64,000 nucleotides of DNA from NCBI RefSeq assembly GCF_002027705.1, contig NZ_MBTG01000034.1, positions 248,001-312,000 on the forward strand, written 5' to 3'. The position numbers and the translations under genes are program-made. The notes under the pieces are model-generated. The model saw only the letters and a list, made by a program, of their open reading frames with translations, ran no database searches and was not told where the DNA came from. How positions within the stretch are numbered: position 1 is the first letter of the stretch; the number at the start of each line of letters is the position of its first letter. This DNA is from Paenibacillus ferrarius. Its GTDB lineage: Bacteria > Bacillota > Bacilli > Paenibacillales > NBRC-103111. Positions 35,352 through 43,654 of this stretch are shown here, piece by piece.

Positions 35352-36392
35352 GTGATAAAACCTAAAAGATTGGGGCCAGGTTCAAAAATTGCAATTGTAT
35401 CGCCTTCAAGTGGATTGCCTTATTTGTTCCCCGATATTTATGAGCTTGGATTAAAAAATCTTCAAGAAGTTATGGGTTTCGAAGTCGTAGAAATGAGAGG
35501 CGCGAGAATGTCTCCAGATGATTTATATCGAAATCCGCAGCTTCGGGCCAATGATATGAACGAATGCTTCCAGAATGATGAGATAGATGGCATAATTACT
35601 TCCATTGGCGGTTACGAATCAATTCGAATTTTACCATTTCTAGATACGGAACTGATGATCAACAATCCCAAATTTATAATGGGGTTCTCAGATGCCACGA
35701 CCTTTCTAACCTATTTAAATCAGTTAGGTATGGTGACATTTTATGGCCCCTCCATTATGGCTGGGTTAGCTCAATTGAAGCATCTTCCTGCTGCGTATAC
35801 CGAGCATTTGAAAGCTATTTTATTCGCCAAATCATTTCCGTATACTTATACGCCTTTTCAGAAATGGTCAAATGGATACCAAGATTGGAGCAACCTCGAG
35901 ACGTTAGGCGAGTGCCAAGAATTTTACCCGAATGAAAATGGTTGGAGATTTCTACAAGGAAGCACCGTGGAACAAGGGCATTTGTGGGGCGGATGTATCG
36001 AAGTGTTAGAGTTCATGAAATCTACGAGCTATTGGGCGAAAGAATCGTTTTGGAAGGATAAGGTTTTGTTTTTCGAAACCTCAGAAGAGAAGCCTTTGCC
36101 GATGCAAGTTGGCTATATGCTGCGGAATTATGGCATGCAGGGAATATTCTCGAAAGTTAAAGGAGTCATGTTCGGAAGAGCGAAGGATTATACCGAAGAA
36201 GAGAATCAAAAGTTATATGAGATCGTTGTGAATGTTATTCAAGGCGAATTTGGCGCGGATAAGATACCGATCGTCGTTGATGTTGATTTTGGTCATACCG
36301 ATCCTAAATTCGTTCTTCCCCTAGGGTGTAAAGTAGAATTAAATCCTCATACCAATGAAATTATTCTCTTGGAAAGCCCATTTGCTGAATAA
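35352..36392 (+). CDS. S66-family peptidase (LD-carboxypeptidase/MccF-like)
   Basis: About 346 residues from GTG 35352; GGGAGG is 8 bases upstream. An ATG at 35313 has a ribosome site only 2 bases away. The fold starts with RLGPGSKIAIVSPSSG. The S66 triad is visible: Ser in MGFSDATTFL, Glu in LFFETSEEKP and His in DFGHTDPKFVLP. Family members trim murein tetrapeptides or, as MccF, inactivate peptide-nucleotide antibiotics by cleaving an acyl link. There is no signal peptide, so it is cytoplasmic, matching either recycling or self-immunity. Confidence 0.88.
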   Translation: MIKPKRLGPGSKIAIVSPSSGLPYLFPDIYELGLKNLQEVMGFEVVEMRGARMSPDDLYRNPQLRANDMNECFQNDEIDGIITSIGGYESIRILPFLDTELMINNPKFIMGFSDATTFLTYLNQLGMVTFYGPSIMAGLAQLKHLPAAYTEHLKAILFAKSFPYTYTPFQKWSNGYQDWSNLETLGECQEFYPNENGWRFLQGSTVEQGHLWGGCIEVLEFMKSTSYWAKESFWKDKVLFFETSEEKPLPMQVGYMLRNYGMQGIFSKVKGVMFGRAKDYTEEENQKLYEIVVNVIQGEFGADKIPIVVDVDFGHTDPKFVLPLGCKVELNPHTNEIILLESPFAE

Positions 36393-36426
36393 GATGACTG
36401 GATTTACCAGATGGAGGGACTAAACG

Positions 36427-36948
36427 TTGGAGCCAGATATTAGAAATTTAGCAGCAGTAGCTGAAAAGCTCGAGCAATCGGGTATTCACTATTCACTAGG
36501 CGGCAGTGGCTTATTGTATAGCTTGGGTTTAACAAGCACAGTTCGTGACTGGGACGTCATGACTGAAGCGCCGAAGGATAGCGTATTGCACGCTTTACAG
36601 GACTACGATATAGAAGAAATTTCCAGTGGGGATTACCCTTTTGGAACGGAATATAAGCTCTTGATTCATCGAGTATCCCCACAGGTGGAAATCATTGGAG
36701 GAATGTCAATACATACGGGGCATGGTCTTTGCAAAATGCCAGCCCTTCCGGTTTCCAGTTGGAACGGCATTCAAGTCGGTAGTCCTGAGGTTTGGTATGT
36801 TGCTTATGCGCTAATGAATAGGATGGAGAAGGCAGATGCACTGCTTTCTTTTTTGAGAGAAACGGGCACAAATAAGCAAATTATCAAGTTGTTGCTGAAT
36901 GAACCGCTTCCTGATGAGATTTTGAGTGAAATCAGGAATTTGAGCTAA
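36427..36948 (+). CDS. Nucleotidyltransferase-like protein
   Basis: 173 residues from TTG 36427, preceded by GGAGGGAC. Residues about 20-45, YSLGGSGLLYSLGLTSTVRD then WDVMTE, match the G-G/S...DxD pattern of nucleotidyltransferase-fold proteins of the kind used in aminoglycoside adenylylation or MNT/HEPN systems. No HEPN partner is adjacent. It follows the S66 gene by 34 bases and a terminator follows it. Function unknown. Confidence 0.65.
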   Translation: MEPDIRNLAAVAEKLEQSGIHYSLGGSGLLYSLGLTSTVRDWDVMTEAPKDSVLHALQDYDIEEISSGDYPFGTEYKLLIHRVSPQVEIIGGMSIHTGHGLCKMPALPVSSWNGIQVGSPEVWYVAYALMNRMEKADALLSFLRETGTNKQIIKLLLNEPLPDEILSEIRNLS

Positions 36949-36994
36949 GGGGTTAAGTAAGATTTGAAGCGTATAGGCGCTTTCAAGAATAGTG

Positions 36995-37027
36995 AAGGAG
37001 CTTGCCACTTGGCAGCTCCTTTTTTTT
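36995..37027 (+). terminator. Terminator after the nucleotidyltransferase-like gene
   Basis: AAGGAGCTTGCC pairs with GGCAGCTCCTT and is followed by eight T residues. Confidence 0.9.
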
Positions 37028-37130
37028 ATGATTTTTTGGAAGAGGATGGGTTTGCCCCCTTTCTAAATGTGTTGTGCAAATGAATGGAGAGCAGGGGCCG
37101 TGCCATAGAGAAGGGATGAAGTGAAAAGCT

Positions 37131-37321
37131 GGTTTTATTGGATTATTTCCAGTGCTAGCTAGTTTGCAGAGCTTGAAAGAGAGTTTCACTGGAAAAACTC
37201 CAATGGATTATCTATAAAGCAGATGGTTTGAGGTTTAATGGGAATTTTCATTGGATAATTTCCAGTGCAAGCTGGCAATAAGCCCTTTGAGGGCTGATTT
37301 CAGTGGACAAATTCCAATGGG
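37131..37321. repeat. Interspersed repeat family 1 (TTGGATTATTTCCAGTG), copy 2
   Basis: Same motif order as 1384-1570: TTGGATTATTTCCAGTG, GAGCTTGAA, TTTCACTGGAAAAACTCCAA, ATTGGATAATTTCCAGTG and TGAGGGCTGATTTCAGTGGA. It lies between convergent genes and fills the stretch between the terminator at 37027 and the small membrane gene. Confidence 0.8.
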
Positions 37322-37368
37322 ATTGATGAAAATTCACTTGATTTCTCATGACTTTTTCGTTTCTGGAA

Positions 37369-37590
37369 CTAATCATTACGAATAATGAGATAAACGATCA
37401 GCCCTATGATTGGGAAAAACAACATTGCTAACAGGATAATGATTGCAAATTCCGTGTTTTTGCCTCTCCTTATGCTATCTCGATATGCCCATACACATAA
37501 AACGATGTGTACCACAAATAACGCTATGGATATTAAAAAAAATAATAAAATGAAACCTGAGCTAACTGCAAAACCAACGTTAGTATCCAA
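37369..37590 (-). CDS. Small PLDc_N-like membrane protein
   Basis: 73 residues from TTG 37590 (MDTNVGFAVS); AAAAGGGGGG lies 5 bases upstream, while the TTG at 37608 overlaps the ribosome site. Two hydrophobic helices flank the charged loop WAYRDSIRRGKNTEFA. The second helix ends FFPIIGLIVYLIIRND, matching the phospholipase-D/nuclease N-terminal (PLDc_N) small-protein family. Role unknown. Confidence 0.7.
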   Translation of the reverse strand: MDTNVGFAVSSGFILLFFLISIALFVVHIVLCVWAYRDSIRRGKNTEFAIIILLAMLFFPIIGLIVYLIIRND

Positions 37591-37675
37591 GTGTGCCCCC
37601 CTTTTCAAATGATTAGATGGTACGAAATCACCTGCCCCTACTTATCATAATAGTGTTTACATCGGCAATAAATAC

Positions 37676-38029
37676 CTAAAAACGACTGATCGCCACAAAC
37701 ACAGCGAACGCAAAGAAGACGAAGTTCACGCTGATTTCTCGATATTCCTTGCGCTTAACATGAAAGAGGGCGCCGGCAAGTACGACTGCAGCAAGTCCTA
37801 TTGCGGCGATTGGCGTCAACACAGGCCAGACATTTGCCACTTGAGGCAAAATGATTCCAAGTGCCCCCAATAATTCGACTAATCCAATAAAGAACACGAG
37901 CTCTTTTGGAACATCTTTTACCCATCCCCAAGCCGCTTTGGCTTTTTCATACTGAAATGCTTTCAACCATCCTGAGTAAACAAAACCTAGTGCTACCAGA
38001 CCTTGAACGATCCATAACGCGACATTCAT
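37676..38029 (-). CDS. DoxX-like membrane protein
   Basis: 117 residues from ATG 38029, with AGGAGG 11 bases upstream; a GTG at 38041 overlaps the ribosome site. It has four hydrophobic helices with GFVYSGWLKAF, KDVPKELVFFIGLVELLGALG and IAAIGLAAVVLAGALFH, the DoxX-like family pattern. It is divergent from an HxlR-type regulator, a common arrangement where the regulator controls the DoxX gene in response to electrophile or redox stress. Confidence 0.85.
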   Translation of the reverse strand: MNVALWIVQGLVALGFVYSGWLKAFQYEKAKAAWGWVKDVPKELVFFIGLVELLGALGIILPQVANVWPVLTPIAAIGLAAVVLAGALFHVKRKEYREISVNFVFFAFAVFVAISRF

Positions 38030-38173
38030 GAATGATGCCACCTCCTGATTACTTATTTGCTGCTTGATAAAGGTATAATAGACCTAGTCATTGATTTAAG
38101 GAAGTAGGCACTTTAATTAAACATAGTTAACAAAAAGTTACCTTAACAAAGCAAAGGGAAATGGGAGGATTTA

Positions 38174-38521
38174 ATGAAATCGTATTGTAAGTTTGAATCG
38201 GCACTGGATATTTTGGTGGGAAAATGGAAGCCTGTCATTCTGCTGCAACTTATTTCGAACGGCATAATGAGATTCAGCGAGCTGCAAAGAGCAATACCGG
38301 ATATAAATAAAAAAATGCTCACTCAACAATTAAGAGAACTTGAGTACAACGACATCGTTTATCGCAAGGTGTATAGCCAAGTTCCCCCGAAAGTGGAATA
38401 CTCCATTTCAGACTATGGCAAAAGCTTAAGCACTGTGTTACAGGCACTGAACGATTGGGGTGAATCCCATAGCGAGCATATGATTGAACTATACGGAACA
38501 GATCGTTCAGAGAACAAGTAA
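38174..38521 (+). CDS. HxlR-family transcriptional regulator
   Basis: 115 residues with GGGAGGA upstream. The winged-helix core reads LVGKWKPVILLQLISNGIMR, FSELQRAIPDINKKMLTQQL and VEYSISDYGKSLSTVLQAL. A Cys at residue 5 (MKSYCKFESAL) occupies the position of the redox-sensing Cys in YodB/HypR-type members, so thiol sensing is plausible. The 144-bp divergent gap to the DoxX gene contains AGTTAACAAAAAGTTACC, a possible operator. Confidence 0.88.
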   Translation: MKSYCKFESALDILVGKWKPVILLQLISNGIMRFSELQRAIPDINKKMLTQQLRELEYNDIVYRKVYSQVPPKVEYSISDYGKSLSTVLQALNDWGESHSEHMIELYGTDRSENK

Positions 38522-38559
38522 CGAAATAAGACGAGAAATATTACAATGAAGCGTGGGAT

Positions 38560-39144
38560 TTGCTCAGTAAGCTAAAACAATCTGAACATCATAATCTCAT
38601 TGCCGCTTTTCAGGAATTAGCCATGTTGAAGTCAAAGAATCGTCTTCTAGAGGCATACGAACTAGTGAATCAGGAATTGGTTGAATTCCCGTGGTATATT
38701 GAAATGCATGAAAATAGTATAGAATTGGGAACTGAGCTTGGAGATCGTGCTAGACAAGATCATGATTTCGGGAAAATGGCTCTTTACTGGGACCATTCTA
38801 TGCAAGAATATAACGAAGTACTTCGAAAAAAAGAATTTCTTAAGACTTTACCAAAAGGCCAAAATCAAGGACGTAATTTTGACGTGACTCCTCAAATGGC
38901 ATACAGTATCGGTCAAATTTACTTTATCAAAGGTAATTATGTAGATGCAGTAAATATGTTGAAACCTTTTGTTGGTACCAATTTTGACAGTTTAGTAACC
39001 AAAATGATTGACATATGGTATTTATCAGCCTTGCAAAAACAAGGACAAAACGATCAAGATTTGTATGATAAATTGGTTAGCGCAGATGCTTCAAATAAAC
39101 AGCAAATTCAAGAGTTAGTTGCTTCGAATTTTATTACGAAGTAA
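38560..39144 (+). CDS. TPR-like hypothetical protein, possibly 5'-truncated
   Basis: 194 residues from a TTG without a convincing ribosome site. The frame stays open upstream to a stop at 38527, and that extension (DEKYYNEAWDLL) looks like natural protein, suggesting a lost 5' end. Paired helices such as LKSKNRLLEAYELVNQELVE and MAYSIGQIYFIKGNYVDAVN resemble tetratricopeptide repeats. It may be the leftover C-terminal half of a TPR-bearing regulator. It is probably downstream of the HxlR gene by chance. Confidence 0.55.
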   Translation: MLSKLKQSEHHNLIAAFQELAMLKSKNRLLEAYELVNQELVEFPWYIEMHENSIELGTELGDRARQDHDFGKMALYWDHSMQEYNEVLRKKEFLKTLPKGQNQGRNFDVTPQMAYSIGQIYFIKGNYVDAVNMLKPFVGTNFDSLVTKMIDIWYLSALQKQGQNDQDLYDKLVSADASNKQQIQELVASNFITK

Positions 39145-39356
39145 TAGTTGCATCCCACCCCCAGTAAGAGGGGATTAGTATTTGTGAAAATACGTAATAT
39201 CCGCCATAAATTCCATAGCAACGCACATTCATCCAGCATGGAAATATCCTTATAATGTTAATTGAACGTGATTTCATTACATAAATGAAGGAGGTAACTG
39301 AAGTAAAGAAGAGGAGTGTTTAATCATTCTACATTTAATTAACGGGAGCGAAATCG

Positions 39357-39405
39357 TACAAGGACCGTGCCTAAGTCGGACATTGACTGTAGAACGGTCT
39401 TTGTA
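39357..39405 (+). promoter_or_regulatory. Strong hairpin in the 5' leader of the GH87-type gene
   Basis: TACAAGGACCGT pairs with ACGGTCTTTGTA (12 bp, one G-U) around a 25-base loop. It ends about 13 bases before the AAGGAGG ribosome site and has no T-run, so a translation or mRNA-stability role is likelier than termination. The rest of 39145-39356 shows nothing recognised. Confidence 0.5.
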
Positions 39406-39429
39406 TTTGCTACCAACAAGGAGGTTTAA

Positions 39430-42400
39430 ATGAAATTATTCAAATTATTTATCCATTATTCACAACGAAAATCATCTCTCATTTGTTTTCTAGTTGTTGC
39501 CTTGCTTCTCACTCAAGTATCCTTATTTCCTTCGCGGACTTCGGCAGCAACGAATTTGGCTTTAAATAAAGCGGTGACAGCAAGCGGACACAATGACGTC
39601 TATGTGGAAACCAATGTAAATGACGGAAATCAAGCATCTTATTGGGAAAGCACGAACAATGCTTTTCCGCAATGGGTTCGCGTGGATCTTGGAAGCGCTA
39701 ACACAATAAATCAGGTGGTGCTTAAACTTCCAGCAGGATGGGGAACGAGGTCACAGAACTTGTCCGTTATGGGAAGCACGGATGATGTGAATTATAGTGT
39801 GTTGGTTGCAGCAAACACTTATACGTTTGATCCAGCTAACTCGAATGCAGTCACAATAAACTTTACTGGCACTAGTGCAAGATATGTGAAAATTAATGTA
39901 ACTGCGAATTCGGGATGGGTAGCTGCACAACTCTCTGAATTAGAGATTTATGGATCAACGCCCACACCCACGCCCACACCAACAGTAACGCCAACGCCGA
40001 CACCAACGGTGACACCTACTCCAACACCAACGCCACCTGGAGGTACTTCGAACCTTGCTTTGGGCAAGCCAATCGTGGCTAACTCTTCGGTATTCTCCTT
40101 CATTGCGACTAATGCGAATGATGGAAATACAGCGACTTATTGGGAAGGTGCCGGTGGTTCATATCCGAATACATTAAGTGTTGATTTGGGTGCGAACGCA
40201 AGCATTTCCTCGATCGTACTGAAGCTGAACCCAGATACCTCATGGGGCAATCGGACGCAAAACATTCAAGTTCTGGGTCATGATCAATCCAGCACAACTT
40301 TTACCAATCTAGTTGCTGCAGCAGACTATTCATTCAGTCCGTCTACCAGCAACAAGATAACGATTCCATTAACAGCTACGGCAAGCGCAGTTCAGCTCAA
40401 AATAACTTCAAATACCGGAGCTTCTGCAGGCCAAGTAGCCGAATTTGAAATCATGGGTGTTCCTGCACCGAATCCTGATTTGACGGTTACAGGCTTGACT
40501 TGGCTGCCATCCGCACCGATTGAAACCAACGGCATCACGCTGAATGCTGTGGTGAAAAACATCGGTTCGGCTCCATCGGCAGCAACGGATGTTAAATTCT
40601 ATCTTGGCAGTACATTGGTCGGAACCTCACCGGTAGGTGCACTGGCAGCAGGCGCTGCCACGACGGTATCTGCCAACATTGCCGCCCAAAATGCAGGCAC
40701 ATACACGGTAACCGCCAAAGTCGACGAAGCCAACGTAGTTATTGAGCAAAATGAAAACAATAATAACTATACCAGTGCCAGTCCGCTGACGGTGAGCCCC
40801 GTTGCAAGCTCCGACTTGGTAGGAACGGTATCCTGGACGCCAAGCAATCCAACGGCCAATAGTACTGTAGCCTTTACAGTGAACCTGAAAAATCAAGGAA
40901 CGATTGCTACTGCGAGCGGTGCTCATGGAATCACAATTGCTCTTAAAAATGCTGCTGGGTCAACGATTCAAACATTTAGTGGATCATATAACGGAACTTT
41001 AGCAGCGGGAGCTTCGGCTAATGTCATCATTCCCGGAACATGGACAGCGATAAACGGCAGCTATTCCGTAACTACAACTGTTGCGGTAGATGCTAACGAA
41101 GTAACGACGAAACAAGCAAACAACTTAAGTACAACAAGCTTAGTTGTCTATGCTTTGCGTGGTGCAAGCGTGCCTTACAGCCGGTATGATACCGAAGACG
41201 CTACCATCGGCGGTGGGGCTGTTCTACGGTCAGCGCCGACATTCGATCAAACACTGATTGCTTCTGAAGCTTCCAATCAGAGCTATATAGCACTTCCTGC
41301 AAATGGCGCCAATCTTCAATGGACTGTCAGACAGGGTCAAGGCGGAGCAGGTGTAACGATGAGATTTACGATGCCTGACTCAGCTGATGGCATGGGGCTG
41401 AACGGTTCACTTGACGCTTATGTGAATGGTGTCAAGGTCAAAACAATAGCTTTGACCTCCTATTATAGCTGGCAGTATTTCTCAAGTGATCAACCTGGAG
41501 ATACGCCTAGTGCAGGGCGTCCGCTTTTCCGATTCGATGAAGTTCACTGGAAATTGGATACCCCGCTGCAGCCTGGTGACACGATTCGTATCCAGAAGAA
41601 CAATGGGGATAGTCTGGAATACGGTGTTGATTTCATCGAAATCGAGCCTGTACCTACGGCCATTTCCGCTCCTGCGAACTCAATTTCTGTAACGGATTTT
41701 GGTGCTGTTCCGAATGACGGACAGGATGACCTTGCGGCCTTTAACGCTGCTGTAGCGGCAGCCGTTTCATCCGGAAAGACTTTGTACATTCCGACTGGAA
41801 CATTTAATCTTAGCAGCATGTGGAAAATCGGTTCAATTACGAACATGATCAATAACTTTACTGTTACAGGTGCGGGCTTCTGGTATACCAACTTACAGTT
41901 TACTAATCCTGATGCGGCTGGCGGCGGGATCTCGCTCCGTATCACAGGCAAGCTTGATTTCAGCAATGTGTATCTCAATTCCAACTTACGATCGCGTTAT
42001 CACGAAAATGCAATCTATAAAGGATTCATGGATAATTTCGGAACGAATTCCGTCATCCACGATGTCTGGGTAGAGCATTTTGAGTGCGGGATGTGGGTCG
42101 GGGACTATGGGCATACTCCAGCGATTTTTGCTAATAATCTGCTTGTTGAGAACAGCCGAATTAGGAACAACCTTGCCGATGGCATCAATTATTCGCAGGG
42201 AACCAGCAATTCAACAGTACGTAATAGCAGTATAAGAAACAATGGCGACGATGGCCTTGCTGTTTGGCCAAGTAATACGTTTGGTGCTCCGGATGGTGTA
42301 AATAATACATTCTCGTATAACACGATTGAGAATAACTGGCGTGCGGGTGGTATTGCATTTTTTGGAGGAAGCGGACACAAGGCGGACCATAATGTCATTA

Positions 42401-42861
42401 TCGACACCGTCGGGGGATCTGGCATCAGAATGAACACCACGTTCCCAGGAGCTCATTTTAACAACAATACCGGTATTGTTTTCTCAGATACTACGATTAT
42501 TAACAGCGGCACAAGTCGGGATCTGTACAATGGCGAACGTGGTGCCATCGATCTGGAAGCTTCCGGAGACGGCATCAAGAACGTAACCTTCAGCAACATC
42601 GATATCCTTAACACACAACGTGATGCGATTCAGTTTGGCTACGGTGGCGGATTCCAAAATATCGTATTCAACAACATCACAATTAATGGCACAGGTCTTG
42701 ATGGAGTAACAACCTCCCGGTTCTCAGGACCCCATAAAGGATCGGCTATTTACACCTATACGGGAAATGGCTCCGCTACTTTCAATACGTTGACGCTCAG
42801 TAACATCGCTAATCCTAGCACTAATTACATCCAGACTGGTTTTAATCTGATCGTCCATTAA
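39430..42861 (+). CDS. Secreted GH87-type alpha-1,3-glucanase (mutanase/mycodextranase-like)
   Basis: 1143 residues with AAGGAGG upstream. Order: signal peptide (1-38, ending TSAATN); discoidin domain (about 41-175); Thr-Pro linker (177-204); second discoidin domain (207-344); two CARDB-like Ig domains (347-455, 459-574); a sandwich module (576-741); and a right-handed beta-helix (751-1143). The helix begins SVTDFGAVPNDGQDDLAAFN and contains LADGINYSQGTSNSTVRN then NNGDDGLAVWPS. D917, D940 and D941 have the 23+1 spacing that I recall for the GH87 catalytic Asp trio. Expected role is digestion of fungal-wall or dental-plaque-type alpha-1,3-glucan outside the cell. Confidence 0.82.
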   Translation: MKLFKLFIHYSQRKSSLICFLVVALLLTQVSLFPSRTSAATNLALNKAVTASGHNDVYVETNVNDGNQASYWESTNNAFPQWVRVDLGSANTINQVVLKLPAGWGTRSQNLSVMGSTDDVNYSVLVAANTYTFDPANSNAVTINFTGTSARYVKINVTANSGWVAAQLSELEIYGSTPTPTPTPTVTPTPTPTVTPTPTPTPPGGTSNLALGKPIVANSSVFSFIATNANDGNTATYWEGAGGSYPNTLSVDLGANASISSIVLKLNPDTSWGNRTQNIQVLGHDQSSTTFTNLVAAADYSFSPSTSNKITIPLTATASAVQLKITSNTGASAGQVAEFEIMGVPAPNPDLTVTGLTWLPSAPIETNGITLNAVVKNIGSAPSAATDVKFYLGSTLVGTSPVGALAAGAATTVSANIAAQNAGTYTVTAKVDEANVVIEQNENNNNYTSASPLTVSPVASSDLVGTVSWTPSNPTANSTVAFTVNLKNQGTIATASGAHGITIALKNAAGSTIQTFSGSYNGTLAAGASANVIIPGTWTAINGSYSVTTTVAVDANEVTTKQANNLSTTSLVVYALRGASVPYSRYDTEDATIGGGAVLRSAPTFDQTLIASEASNQSYIALPANGANLQWTVRQGQGGAGVTMRFTMPDSADGMGLNGSLDAYVNGVKVKTIALTSYYSWQYFSSDQPGDTPSAGRPLFRFDEVHWKLDTPLQPGDTIRIQKNNGDSLEYGVDFIEIEPVPTAISAPANSISVTDFGAVPNDGQDDLAAFNAAVAAAVSSGKTLYIPTGTFNLSSMWKIGSITNMINNFTVTGAGFWYTNLQFTNPDAAGGGISLRITGKLDFSNVYLNSNLRSRYHENAIYKGFMDNFGTNSVIHDVWVEHFECGMWVGDYGHTPAIFANNLLVENSRIRNNLADGINYSQGTSNSTVRNSSIRNNGDDGLAVWPSNTFGAPDGVNNTFSYNTIENNWRAGGIAFFGGSGHKADHNVIIDTVGGSGIRMNTTFPGAHFNNNTGIVFSDTTIINSGTSRDLYNGERGAIDLEASGDGIKNVTFSNIDILNTQRDAIQFGYGGGFQNIVFNNITINGTGLDGVTTSRFSGPHKGSAIYTYTGNGSATFNTLTLSNIANPSTNYIQTGFNLIVH

Positions 42862-42870
42862 TTAAATCCA

Positions 42871-42905
42871 AAAGAGGGGCTTGCTTCGCGGCAGCTCCTC
42901 TTTTT
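42871..42905 (+). terminator. Terminator after the GH87-type gene
   Basis: AGAGGGGCTTGC pairs imperfectly with GGCAGCTCCTCT and is followed by TTTTT. Confidence 0.8.
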
Positions 42906-42996
42906 GTTATGGCTTACTTGTTCACAAACTGTTCACTTACGAAGAGCTTTCCACAATCTCTATAATAACAAAGGTGAACAGAAAGGATGATGGAAG

Positions 42997-43479
42997 TTGC
43001 CAACAACGAAGAAAGAAGATGTTTATTTTGGGTTGATGATGTGCTTTGGAATGGTTGTATGCATGACATTTTATAATTTATTGACGCACGGCTTGATTGG
43101 CACAATATCTTGGAAAGGCATACTTTTTCAACTTATTCTGATTTATGTGATTGCTTCCTTATTGGAATTATTTATTGTAGGTCCTGCGGCTAAAAAAATT
43201 GCTTTTTCATTGCCCTATGACAAATCCAACAAGGCTTTGGTGATTGTATCCCTTGCATTTTTTATGGTGAGTGGAATGGTACTCTGTATGTCTCTTTATG
43301 GATTGGGGACTGCTTATTTCTCTAACAGCCTAATGGGGGAATCCTTGCTTGAGAATTATTTGTCTATCGTAATGAAAAATTTTATTTTCGCTCTCCCTCT
43401 ACAGCTTATTATTGTGGGACCGCTTGTTCGGTATTTATTTATTAAATTCGTTAAAAATAAACGAACACTGCATGCATAA
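42997..43479 (+). CDS. DUF2798-type membrane protein
   Basis: 160 residues from TTG 42997 with AAAGGATGATGG upstream. It has four hydrophobic helices in two related halves: GLMMCFGMVVCMTFYNLLTH with LELFIVGPAAKK, and FFMVSGMVLCMSLYGLG with LQLIIVGPLVRYLF. The repeated (L/I)xxFIVGP-type motif is the DUF2798 signature. Function unknown. It is a single-gene unit with its own terminator. Confidence 0.8.
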   Translation: MPTTKKEDVYFGLMMCFGMVVCMTFYNLLTHGLIGTISWKGILFQLILIYVIASLLELFIVGPAAKKIAFSLPYDKSNKALVIVSLAFFMVSGMVLCMSLYGLGTAYFSNSLMGESLLENYLSIVMKNFIFALPLQLIIVGPLVRYLFIKFVKNKRTLHA

Positions 43480-43480
43480 G

Positions 43481-43533
43481 AAACCTCCAATCTCCATTTC
43501 AACTACTGAAGTGGCGGCTGGAGGTTCTTTTTA
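43481..43533 (+). terminator. Terminator after the DUF2798 gene
   Basis: GAAACCTCCA pairs with TGGAGGTTC around a loop of about 29 bases with inner pairing (TTTCA/TGAAG), followed by TTTTT. Confidence 0.75.
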
Positions 43534-43654
43534 GATAGAAATAAAGTGTCATTCTCCTACTAGGAAAGTTGAAACACCTATCTCTGGCAATTAAGACGCT
43601 CTATTATAATGTTCCTATGTAGAAAAAGAAGATACGAAGAGGAGGCGCACAGAA

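Noticed and set aside
39220..39256. Short TTCCAT/ATGGAA stem in the GH87 leader region
   Set aside because: The stem is short and interrupted with a long loop; no better than expected by chance.
39958..40040. DNA-level repeat of ACNCCNACN
   Set aside because: It simply encodes the Thr-Pro linker of the GH87-type protein.
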